DNA from: Acidobacteriota bacterium
Lineage (GTDB): Bacteria > Acidobacteriota > Terriglobia > Bryobacterales > Bryobacteraceae
NCBI GenBank assembly: GCA_947466555.1
Contig: CANIFK010000341.1
Location: 1 to 6,164 of the forward strand
Direction: 5' to 3'
Length of the DNA stretch: 6,164 nucleotides
The notes beneath the pieces were generated by a model. That model saw only the letters and a list, made by a program, of their open reading frames with translations. It had not been told where the DNA came from and ran no database searches. Position 1 is the first letter of the stretch. Each line of letters starts with the position of its first letter. A program made the translations under genes and the position numbers. Below, in pieces: positions 1 to 6,164 of this stretch.

Positions 1-697
1 CCCCGAACTCCTCGATTGGCTCTCCCACGAATTCATCGAATCCGGCTGGAGCGTCAAGGCCATGCACCGCCTCATCATGAACTCGGCCACCTACCGCCAG
101 ACCTCCGAAAACCCTGCCGCCGCCAAGGATGCGGAGAACAAACTCATCTCCCGCTTCCCCCGCCGCCGCCTGCAGGCCGAAGAGATCCGCGACGGCATTC
201 TCTACCTGAGCAACCGCCTCAATCCCGAACAGGGCGGCCCAAGCGTCTTCCCTGCCCTCCCCGCCGACCTCGCCGACTTCGCCCGCTACGGCCGCGGCGG
301 CGGCGCCATGTGGGAGACCAACGATTCCGAAGCCGACATGCGCCGCCGCAGCATCTACACCTTCCAACGCCGCTCCATGCCGCTGCCCATGATGGCCGCC
401 TTCGACGCTCCCGTCTTCAGCGAATCCTGCGACCGCCGCAGCGCCACCACCACCCCGCTCCAAGCCCTCTCGCTCATGAATGGCAACCTCATTCACGAGG
501 AGTCGCAACACCTCGCCGCGCTCATCGCCAAAGAAGCCGGCGACGCCAAACCATCCCAAATCCGCACCGCCTTCCAGCGCATCCTGCACCGCGCGCCCAC
601 CCCGGAAGAGACGGACCGTTTCGCCAGCTTCCCCGGCTCACTCGACGCCCTCTGCCGCGTCCTTCTCAATTCGAACGAATTTCTGTTTGTGGAGTAA
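1..697 (+). CDS. DUF1553 (PSD1) domain protein, C-terminal part, 5' truncated by window edge
   Basis: The reading frame is open from base 2 to the TAA at 695-697, giving 231 visible residues; the start lies upstream of the window. The visible part matches my memory of the PSD1/DUF1553 domain: it begins PELLDWLSHEFIESGWSVKA, continues HRLIMNSATYRQTS (residues 22-35), RRRLQAEEIRDGIL (54-67), RRSIYTFQRRS (115-125), FDAPVFSESCDRRSATTTPLQ (134-154, cited by its ends FDAP and PLQ), and ends LLNSNEFLFVE. Such proteins usually carry DUF1549 and often a cytochrome-c-like domain N-terminally, which would lie off the left edge. In Planctomycetes, Verrucomicrobia and Acidobacteria they are normally encoded directly before a DUF1501 gene, as here. 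They are mostly exported and often sit near polymer-degradation genes, but no reaction is established. The in-frame ATG at 62 is internal to the domain and is not the real start. Family call is firm; function is open. Confidence 0.9.
   Translation, partial: PELLDWLSHEFIESGWSVKAMHRLIMNSATYRQTSENPAAAKDAENKLISRFPRRRLQAEEIRDGILYLSNRLNPEQGGPSVFPALPADLADFARYGRGGGAMWETNDSEADMRRRSIYTFQRRSMPLPMMAAFDAPVFSESCDRRSATTTPLQALSLMNGNLIHEESQHLAALIAKEAGDAKPSQIRTAFQRILHRAPTPEETDRFASFPGSLDALCRVLLNSNEFLFVE
691..694 (+). promoter_or_regulatory. Ribosome binding site (GGAG) of the DUF1501 gene
   Basis: GGAG lies 7 nt before the ATG at 702 and inside the last codons of the upstream DUF1553 gene. It decides the start of the DUF1501 gene: the frame is open further upstream, to an ATG at 480, but that stretch overlaps the DUF1553 gene and encodes arginine/serine/proline-rich shadow sequence. 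The arrangement implies that the two genes are co-transcribed and probably translationally coupled. Confidence 0.75.
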
Positions 698-701
698 TCG
701 C

Positions 702-2108
702 ATGTCTAACGGATCCCGTCGCAACTTTCTGAACAACTCCTGGATAGGTCTCGGAGGCCTCGCCCTCCAGGACATGCTCTCCGCCGCCGACGCGCCGCTC
801 GCCCTCAAGCCGGCCCACATCCCCGCCAAAGCCAAGCGCTGCATCTTCCTGTTCATGGAAGGCGGCGTCAGCCAGATGGATCTGTTCGATTACAAACCGG
901 CCCTCGTCAAACTGGCCGGCAAACAGATGCCCAAGGCCGAAGGCACCGTCGGCGAAATCGCCACCTTCTCCGCCGCGCCCAACCGCGTCATCCCGCCTGT
1001 GGCGCCCATGCGCCAACACGGCCAATCCGGCCGCTACATTACAGACCTGATGCCCCACCTCGCCAAACAGGTCGATGAACTCGCCTTCGTCCACGGCATC
1101 AAGGTCGACAACAACAACCACGGCCCCGCCGTCTACCACACCCTCACAGGCAACCAGTTCCCCGGCAGCGCCTCCATCGGCGCCTGGGTCACCTACGGCC
1201 TCGGCACGGAGAACCAGGATCTCCCCGGCTTCGTCGTTCTGGGCGACCCCCGCGGCTCCACCATCGGTGGCAACGGCGTCTGGGGCAACGGCTATCTGCC
1301 GGCAGCGTATCAAGGCACGCTCTTCCGCAACGGCGATACGCCCATCGTCGACCTCCATCGTCCCGGAACCGTCTCCGCCAAACAGCAGCGCGAAGAGCTC
1401 GATCTGTTGAAGTGGATGAACGAAAAACACAGCGCCGCGCGCAGCAACACGGGCGATCTCGACGGCCGCATCGCGACCTATGAACTCGCCTTCCGCATGC
1501 AGTCGAAGGCGCCCGAACTCGTCGACGTGAAGAGCGAATCGGAAGCCACGCGCCAGATGTACGGCCTCGACGATCCGATGACCGAAGCCTTCGGACGCCA
1601 GTGTTTATTGGCGCGCCGCATGGTCGAACGTGGCGTGCGCTACGTGCTCGCCCTGCATGGCGCCGGTGGCGATCGTTGGGACGATCACGGCGACGTCGCC
1701 GGCCGCGTCCCCAAGCATTGCAAGGAAGTGGACAAGCCCGTCGCCGGCCTGCTGGCCGATCTGAAAGCGCGCGGCCTGCTCGATGAAACCCTCGTCGTCT
1801 GGGCCTCTGAAATGGGCCGCACGCCGTTCGACAACAACCTGGTCACCGACAAGCCCGGCCGCGATCACAATCAGTACGGCCTGTGCATGTGGATGGCCGG
1901 CGGCGGCGTGAAAGCCGGGGCCACCTACGGCGAAACGGACGAACTCTCCGTCCGCGCCGCCGGCAACCCCATCCCTCTCCGCGACGTCCATGCCACGCTG
2001 TTGCGCCTCCTCGGGCTCGACCAGGACCGTCTAACGTACCTCCACGCCGGCCGCTACAAGAAGCTAACCGACATCGGCGGCAGCGTAATCAAACAGATCA
2101 TCGCCTAG
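702..2108 (+). CDS. DUF1501 domain-containing protein with Tat-type signal
   Basis: The protein has 468 residues, a usual length for the family. The N-terminus SRRNFLN (residues 5-11), followed by a hydrophobic run (about 14-22), fits a twin-arginine export signal, so export of a folded, possibly cofactor-bearing protein is likely. Family hallmarks in order are IFLFMEGGVSQMDLFDYKP (48-66), HGIKVDNNNHG (131-141), FGRQCLLARRMVERGVRYV (297-315), WDDHGD (326-331), ASEMGRTP (368-375), GRDHNQYG then WMAGGGVKAG (386-406), and DVHATLLRLLGLDQDRLTY (428-446). The C-terminus reads DIGGSVIKQIIA. The family is related to the alkaline phosphatase/sulfatase fold, but which residues bind metal here is not established. 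It starts 4 nt after the DUF1553 stop and forms the standard DUF1553-DUF1501 pair; the two products probably work together outside the cytoplasm on an unknown substrate. Codons end mostly in C. Its last 4 bases overlap the convergent minus-strand gene. Confidence 0.93.
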   Translation: MSNGSRRNFLNNSWIGLGGLALQDMLSAADAPLALKPAHIPAKAKRCIFLFMEGGVSQMDLFDYKPALVKLAGKQMPKAEGTVGEIATFSAAPNRVIPPVAPMRQHGQSGRYITDLMPHLAKQVDELAFVHGIKVDNNNHGPAVYHTLTGNQFPGSASIGAWVTYGLGTENQDLPGFVVLGDPRGSTIGGNGVWGNGYLPAAYQGTLFRNGDTPIVDLHRPGTVSAKQQREELDLLKWMNEKHSAARSNTGDLDGRIATYELAFRMQSKAPELVDVKSESEATRQMYGLDDPMTEAFGRQCLLARRMVERGVRYVLALHGAGGDRWDDHGDVAGRVPKHCKEVDKPVAGLLADLKARGLLDETLVVWASEMGRTPFDNNLVTDKPGRDHNQYGLCMWMAGGGVKAGATYGETDELSVRAAGNPIPLRDVHATLLRLLGLDQDRLTYLHAGRYKKLTDIGGSVIKQIIA

Positions 2109-2893
2109 CGGGCAGGACAGTACGGTTTAGGGTTCCCGTCTTCGTGTTCGTCCCAGTTCTCGCAGACAACCACCCGACTGCCACGGTGAAGCTCAATACC
2201 GTGACCCTTCGGAGCTTTGTTCTCCGCGACCACGAAGAAGCGATCAACAAAAACTTCGGCGCCGCCCTTTAACTCATATTCGATCCGGCTCGCATTGCGC
2301 GCCGCAGCGTGATTCGGCGCCAGCGCGGCACTGTTAATCGCGTTCGTAATTTCTTGCGGAGTCGAAAGAGCCCCATTGGGTTGCCACGACAATCCACTCG
2401 GTGCCTGTACCACCCATACAAGGTCGAGCGAATCTCTATCCGGTCCCGGGAGGCAACTGGCTATGTTAGCGTGTACACAATCGTGTCCCGTTCCTCTGAC
2501 TTTCGCCACGTGGCCGGCAACCAATCCCCCCGCCCCTGGTACTGTCTTCGGCTTTACCGTCAAATATCCCCGAAATTGGCCTGGGAAAAGACCAAAGAAG
2601 CGACGCTTTCCAGCCAGCCGAAAATGCAATTCGTCTTTTGGTTTGATCGTTACGTCACTCGGCGCGCGGCCGCCAACGAAAATCCGAACCCTGTGATCCC
2701 TCTCATGCGTATGCTGCAATAGCTGTCCCGGTTGTGCGTATGTTGGGACGGCCTTCGCCGGATCAATCAACGTATCCGCCCGGAAATACACATGCACCGA
2801 ACGGCTCTCCACCTCAAGTGGCGCATCGTGAGTGGTGCTTTGTCCAAACGCCCCCACGCACGCCAGGGCTAATAACAGGCCCAATTTCTTCAT
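2105..2893 (-). CDS. Hypothetical secreted protein, last gene of the sigma factor/kinase operon
   Basis: I do not recognise this 262-residue protein. It starts with a Sec signal peptide: MKK, then a hydrophobic core LGLLLALACVGAF, with likely cleavage near residues 17-18 (AFG/Q). The sequence around Cys12 does not fit a lipobox well, so a soluble secreted or periplasmic product is more likely than a lipoprotein. The mature part has four cysteines (139, 147, 244, 259) in two close pairs, CVHANIASC and CENWDEHEDGNPKPYC, which could form disulfides. No transmembrane segment follows the signal. The ATG at 2893 is preferred over the in-frame TTG at 2911, because AAGGAG at 2906-2901 lies at ideal distance from it and TTG would place a charged hexapeptide before the signal. 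It begins 1 nt after the frame of the kinase gene ends, so it is probably translationally coupled. GC is lower than in the kinase gene: a hand count of 2221-2280 gives 30/60. Confidence 0.8.
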   Translation of the reverse strand: MKKLGLLLALACVGAFGQSTTHDAPLEVESRSVHVYFRADTLIDPAKAVPTYAQPGQLLQHTHERDHRVRIFVGGRAPSDVTIKPKDELHFRLAGKRRFFGLFPGQFRGYLTVKPKTVPGAGGLVAGHVAKVRGTGHDCVHANIASCLPGPDRDSLDLVWVVQAPSGLSWQPNGALSTPQEITNAINSAALAPNHAAARNASRIEYELKGGAEVFVDRFFVVAENKAPKGHGIELHRGSRVVVCENWDEHEDGNPKPYCPAR

Positions 2894-2894
2894 T

Positions 2895-3368
2895 TCATCT
2901 CTCCTTTTCAAGGTATCGCCGCATCTCGGGGCGATTCAAAAACATATTCTTCAATTCGGTTGGCCAATTGGTGGTAAACATCTCCAACTCCCGTCTAGCC
3001 CGCACTCGCGCTTCCGCAGCCCCGGCGTCCTTCGCCCCCTCTAACGCCTTCAGCAATACCATCACGCAACGCAGCCGAACCAATGCCTGTGATGTGGCTC
3101 CGCCCTCCGCAAGCGTCCCGCGCGCTGTCTCCGCCGCCACCCCAAACCGTGTCTCAGCAATCTGTGCTCGCGCCAACACGCATCCCATCGCAGTGCGGTC
3201 GGTGACGTCCTCTTTCGGATTCATCTCCCGCACGGTCCGTGCGGCCAAATCCTCCGCCTCCCGCGCCCGCCCGGTCAATAGCAAAGCCTCCGTCTCCAAG
3301 CGCGGCCGCGTAATACCCACCGACTTAGGCAACTCTCGAACCAACCGCAAAGCCTCTTCCCCCCGCTC
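2895..3368 (-). CDS. C-terminal TPR segment of the kinase gene, cut off by an in-frame stop
   Basis: This stretch continues the kinase reading frame without any shift directly after the TAA at 3371-3369 and stays open for 157 codons to TGA 2897-2895. The sequence is helical and TPR-like: ERGEEALRLVRELP right after the stop, then TGRAREAEDLAARTVREMNP, then a third alanine-rich helical stretch, ending in LNRPEMRRYLEKER. It therefore looks like the original C-terminus of the kinase, which would have had 1010 positions. It has no convincing start of its own. A TTG at 3350, 3 nt after a purine-rich GGAAGAGG, could allow weak reinitiation. Options are a recent nonsense mutation leaving a remnant, a base error in the assembly, or low-level readthrough. 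The operon spacing to the next gene (1 nt) fits this end, not 3369, as the ancestral gene end. Codon use stays normal, with no further lesions. Confidence 0.7.
   Translation of the reverse strand, partial: ERGEEALRLVRELPKSVGITRPRLETEALLLTGRAREAEDLAARTVREMNPKEDVTDRTAMGCVLARAQIAETRFGVAAETARGTLAEGGATSQALVRLRCVMVLLKALEGAKDAGAAEARVRARRELEMFTTNWPTELKNMFLNRPEMRRYLEKER
2901..2906 (-). promoter_or_regulatory. Shine-Dalgarno site (AAGGAG) of the secreted-protein gene
   Basis: On the minus strand AAGGAG is followed by 7 nt and the ATG at 2893. It sits within the last sense codons of the kinase gene's C-terminal segment (E-K-E-R-stop), whose TGA is at 2897-2895. It selects ATG 2893 as the start and indicates that the secreted protein is translated from the kinase operon message. 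Confidence 0.75.
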
Positions 3369-5927
3369 TTACGCAATCGCAAATATCGCATCCCGCTCCT
3401 GCAGTTTCTGCAACTCCGTCGTCCGATCGGCGCCCAACTCTCCAATCCGCCGCACCGCCTCGGCTCGCAATTTGCGCGCCTCCTGAAAATCCCCGCTCTG
3501 TATCCGAAGCTCCATTTCATTCAACAACAGCCGTACTAACTGCCCCTTCTGCCGCAACCGCTCATATGTCCCCCGCACCTGCGCCTGGATCGCAAACACT
3601 ACCGGATACTCCCCCCGCACAATCGCCATATGCGCCACCCGCAACAATATCGGCGCCACCTCCCCCGCCCTACCCGACTTCACCACCTCCTCGTAACCCG
3701 CCCGCCCCCCCCTCCACGCCTCCTCATTCTTCCCTTCCGCAATCTGCGCATCCACCCGCACCATCCGCGCCGTCAAAACGGACTGCGGATCCCTCGTCGT
3801 CCGGTAATACTCCTCCGCCGCCCGCAAATACTCCAACGCCTCCCCGCCCCGCTTCAGCCGCACCAACACCTCCGCCACACGCAACCGCGCCGCCGCCGCC
3901 GCCCTCTGCAACCGTTCCTCTTCCGCAATCCGCAACGAAGTCAAGTAAGCCTCCAACGCCTCCTCATACTTGAATTGCGCATGATACGCATAACCGAGGT
4001 CAAAATAACTATGCGCTTGTAACTGCGAATAACCCACCCCCCGCGCCATCGCCCCCACCTTCCCCGCAATCTCCCGCGCCTCCCCAAACTTCCCGCCCCG
4101 CGCCGCCACCGTCCCCAACCGCGCCAGCGTCACCGCCTCCAAATACTCATACTTCGTCGCCCGCGCCATCTCCATCACCCCCCGCAAATCCTCCTCACTC
4201 CGCGCCAGGTCCTTCGTCAAAATCAGCGTCTCGCTCCGCCGCAACGCCACCGCCGTCAACCCCTCCAAATTCCCCCGCAAACGAAAAACCTCCTCCGCCT
4301 TCCCATACGCCTCCAACGCCCCGGCCCACTGCCGCAACCGGTGTCGCAACACGCCCAACTGCAGCCACGCCGCCGCATTCTCCGGCTCTGCCTTCACCAA
4401 CCCCTCATACCGCGCAATCGCCTCGTCCACAGCACCATTCATCGCCAGCGCCTTCGCCGTATCCAGCCCCGCCCCCAACCGTGCAAACAGCTTCGCCGAC
4501 TCCCCAAAATCCCGCAACACGAAATGCCGCACCGCGTCCGTCAACCCGCCCGGCTCATCCCGCAAGCCGTCGGCCCGCAACAACGCCTCCCGCGCCCGGT
4601 CCGCCATGTCCAACTCCGCCAGCGCCTGCGCCAGTCGCGCATGCGCCCCAGGAAATTGAGGATCCGCCGCCACCGCCTTCTCCAACAGCAACCGCGCCTG
4701 ATACGGCGCCTCCTCATGCAGCGCAGTCACACCCCGGTCATACCACCGCTGCGCCTCTGCCGTCGGCCGATACCCGCCCGCCAACCAACGCCAAGGCAAC
4801 ACCGCAGCCAACACCGTCAAAACCACCACAACCGCCATCCGCTGCCAACTCCAAAACGCCCGCTTCTTCCGCGGCAACGCCGTCCGCGTCGACCCCTCCA
4901 CCTCCGCCAACACCGCCCGCGCCGATTGAAACCGCGCCCCCGCGTCCTGCGCCAAACATCCCAATATTCCCCGGTCCCAACTCGCCGGCAAGCCCTCCAC
5001 CAGCGAACTCGGCGGCGCCGGCGTCTCCCGCAACTTCTTCACCGCCAGCGCCATCGCCGACCCGCCCCGGAACGGCAACACCCCCGTCACCAGTTCATAC
5101 AGCAAAACCCCCAACGAATACACGTCCGTGGCCGGTCCAATCTCCCCGCCCTCAATCTGCTCCGGCGCCATATACGCCGGCGTCCCCAACGCCCCACCCG
5201 TCGCCGTCAGCCCCACCGCGCTCAACGAACGTGACAACCCGAAATCCGTAATCACCACCCGCTCGCCCACCATCATCACGTTGCTGGGCTTCAAATCCCG
5301 ATGCACCACCCCAGCCGCATGCGCCGCCTCCAACCCCTCCACCATCTGCCGCAAAATGCCCAGCGCCACCTCGGGCGCCAACTTCCCATCGCGCTCCAGC
5401 CGCGCCGCCAGCGTCTCCCCCTCCAGCAGTTCCATCGTCAGGAAATGCACCGTCCGCCCGCCCGGCGCCCTGTGCTGCCACAAGTCATGAATGCGGCAAA
5501 CGTTCGGATGCGTCACCCGCCGCGACAGCTGAATCTCCTGCTTAAACCGTGCAAACGCCGTGTCCGTCAACGCCAATTCCGGCCGCAGCGTCTTCACCGC
5601 TACCCGCTCGTTCAGCGCCGCGTCCTCGGCTTCGTAAACCTCGCCCATCCCCCCGGCCGCGATAAACCGCACAATCCGGAACCGCTCCGCCGCCACATCG
5701 TCTTTGCGAAACGCCCGCAAATCCACGACATCTTTCACCCACTCCACCGGCGGCTGCAGCCGGTCCACTTCATTAAAACTCTCGGCGTTCAGGTTCAACA
5801 AACGCCGCGCCTCTTCAGCCACCACCCGGTCTTCCAACTCCGCCAGCGCCCTGTCCCGCTCCTCCCGCGGCGCCTCGCTCAACCGTTCAAACCAATCCTT
5901 TACCTGCTCCCATTGCGAAGGACTCAT
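3369..5927 (-). CDS. Membrane-anchored serine/threonine protein kinase with TPR repeats (truncated by TAA)
   Basis: This 852-residue product phosphorylates proteins on Ser/Thr. Residues 1-60 form a helical N-terminal region (SQWEQVKDWFERL...EARRLLNL) that I recall from acidobacterial kinases. The Hanks-type kinase domain spans about 83-345 and is complete: glycine loop AAGGMGEVY (90-98), VAVK with Lys112, helix-C Glu131, HRDLKPSN (209-216, Asp211 catalytic), DFG (228-230), activation-loop Thr241/Thr243, GTPAYMAPE (248-256), DVYSLG (268-273) and Arg332. Basic RKKR (353-356) precedes one transmembrane helix (about 363-380), so the kinase is cytoplasmic and the rest extracytoplasmic. From 390 on, TPR-like repeats occur; conserved positions recur every 40 residues (616, 656, 696, 736, 816). 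The ATG overlaps the sigma factor stop as ATGA, indicating coupled translation. The TAA at 3371-3369 falls inside the repeat array and the frame continues beyond it, so the protein is probably shortened by 157 residues. The catalytic part should still work. Confidence 0.93.
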   Translation of the reverse strand: MSPSQWEQVKDWFERLSEAPREERDRALAELEDRVVAEEARRLLNLNAESFNEVDRLQPPVEWVKDVVDLRAFRKDDVAAERFRIVRFIAAGGMGEVYEAEDAALNERVAVKTLRPELALTDTAFARFKQEIQLSRRVTHPNVCRIHDLWQHRAPGGRTVHFLTMELLEGETLAARLERDGKLAPEVALGILRQMVEGLEAAHAAGVVHRDLKPSNVMMVGERVVITDFGLSRSLSAVGLTATGGALGTPAYMAPEQIEGGEIGPATDVYSLGVLLYELVTGVLPFRGGSAMALAVKKLRETPAPPSSLVEGLPASWDRGILGCLAQDAGARFQSARAVLAEVEGSTRTALPRKKRAFWSWQRMAVVVVLTVLAAVLPWRWLAGGYRPTAEAQRWYDRGVTALHEEAPYQARLLLEKAVAADPQFPGAHARLAQALAELDMADRAREALLRADGLRDEPGGLTDAVRHFVLRDFGESAKLFARLGAGLDTAKALAMNGAVDEAIARYEGLVKAEPENAAAWLQLGVLRHRLRQWAGALEAYGKAEEVFRLRGNLEGLTAVALRRSETLILTKDLARSEEDLRGVMEMARATKYEYLEAVTLARLGTVAARGGKFGEAREIAGKVGAMARGVGYSQLQAHSYFDLGYAYHAQFKYEEALEAYLTSLRIAEEERLQRAAAAARLRVAEVLVRLKRGGEALEYLRAAEEYYRTTRDPQSVLTARMVRVDAQIAEGKNEEAWRGGRAGYEEVVKSGRAGEVAPILLRVAHMAIVRGEYPVVFAIQAQVRGTYERLRQKGQLVRLLLNEMELRIQSGDFQEARKLRAEAVRRIGELGADRTTELQKLQERDAIFAIA

Positions 5928-6164
5928 GCAAACGCGGAGCCCCGAATTTCACCCTCCAGCCACGCCCGCGCCACCGCCCAATCCCGCTTCACGGTCTTCT
6001 CGGAAATCGCCATCACCTCCGCCGTCTGCTCTACCGTCAGCCCCGCAAAAAAGCGCAGTTCCACCACCCGCGCCTGCCTGGCGTCCAACGACGCCAGCCG
6101 CGTCAACGCCCGGTCCAGATCCAGCATCCGGCCCGACTCCGTATTCTCCACCGCCGCAATATTC
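5924..6164 (-). CDS. ECF-type RNA polymerase sigma factor, C-terminal region 4 (5' part outside window)
   Basis: The frame is open from the right window edge to TGA 5926-5924, giving 79 visible residues. They match region 4 of sigma-70 family ECF factors: LDRALTRLASLDARQARVVE, then LRFFAGLTVEQTAEVMAIS, then EKTVKRDWAVARAWLEGEI. The helix-turn-helix that reads the -35 element lies at about residues 42-69. The wording 'RQARVVELRFFAGLTVEQTAEV...TVKRDWAVARAWL' resembles, from memory, the ECF subgroup common in Acidobacteria and Planctomycetes (TIGR02999 type). Region 2, which binds the -10 element, would lie off the window. The gene overlaps the kinase start by 4 nt (ATGA), so both are probably made together and the kinase may control this factor, in place of a classical anti-sigma factor, none of which is seen here. 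A GTG at 6151 is in frame but the homology continues upstream of it, so it is not the start. Confidence 0.88.
   Translation of the reverse strand, partial: NIAAVENTESGRMLDLDRALTRLASLDARQARVVELRFFAGLTVEQTAEVMAISEKTVKRDWAVARAWLEGEIRGSAFA

Noticed and set aside
480..701. N-terminal extension of the DUF1501 frame from ATG 480
   Set aside because: It overlaps the DUF1553 gene, encodes Arg/Ser/Pro-rich shadow sequence, and would bury the Tat signal; ATG 702 has the RBS.
666..1430. 254-codon minus-strand frame opposite the DUF1501 gene
   Set aside because: Gly/Ala/Val/Asp-rich antisense shadow of a C-ending-codon gene, without family features.
2100..2160. Possible terminator at the convergent junction (cggg...cccg, about 2109-2138)
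   Set aside because: The stem is only 4 bp with a long loop, lies inside the minus-strand gene, and has no T-run on either side.
2309..2722. Plus-strand frame of 137 codons opposite the secreted-protein gene
   Set aside because: No RBS, no recognisable family and no signal peptide; the minus-strand gene has a signal peptide, Shine-Dalgarno site and operon spacing.
2909..2911. TTG start for the secreted protein
   Set aside because: It lies upstream of the Shine-Dalgarno site, overlaps the end of the kinase gene tail, and would add MKRRDE before a normal signal peptide.
3275..3520. Alternative minus-strand frame bridging the in-frame stop of the kinase gene
   Set aside because: I considered a frameshift around the TAA, but this frame is Arg/Cys/Trp-rich and not TPR-like, while the original frame resumes cleanly after the stop; a point change explains it better.
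4341..5251. Two long plus-strand frames opposite the kinase gene
   Set aside because: They encode almost only Pro, Arg, Gln, Ala and Thr, the expected shadow of a G-ending-codon gene; no RBS or domain.

Overview
This window is almost fully coding. It is GC-rich bacterial DNA whose gene families fit an acidobacterium of the Solibacter/Bryobacter type. That placement is an inference from gene content: a PSD1(DUF1553)/DUF1501 pair, known mainly from Planctomycetes, Verrucomicrobia and Acidobacteria, next to an ECF sigma factor coupled to a large serine/threonine kinase with a TPR tail, a combination I associate with Acidobacteria. No RNA genes, mobile elements, CRISPR arrays or intergenic gaps over about 10 bases were seen.

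Left part, plus strand (1-2108): the 3' end of a DUF1553/PSD1 protein gene runs into a complete DUF1501 gene only 4 nt downstream, whose ribosome binding site lies in the end of the first gene. The DUF1501 protein starts with a twin-arginine (Tat) type signal, so the pair probably acts outside the cytoplasm. Its exact chemistry is unknown.

Right part, minus strand (6164 down to 2105): a compact operon starts off the right edge with an ECF-type sigma factor (only its region 4 is visible). It overlaps by ATGA a membrane-anchored Ser/Thr kinase with an intact catalytic core, one transmembrane helix and a long extracytoplasmic TPR array of about 40-residue repeats. An in-frame TAA at 3369-3371 cuts the TPR array; the same frame then stays open for another 157 codons of TPR-like sequence. 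Its natural stop lies 1 nt before a small secreted protein of unknown function, which has a good Shine-Dalgarno site. A reasonable model (inference) is sigma factor, kinase/TPR sensor and secreted partner as one signalling unit.

The two operons converge and their last genes overlap by four bases (CTAG, 2105-2108), with no visible terminator between them. The main points for a second look are the in-frame stop in the kinase gene, the unknown secreted protein attached to the sigma/kinase operon, and the stop-on-stop convergent junction.
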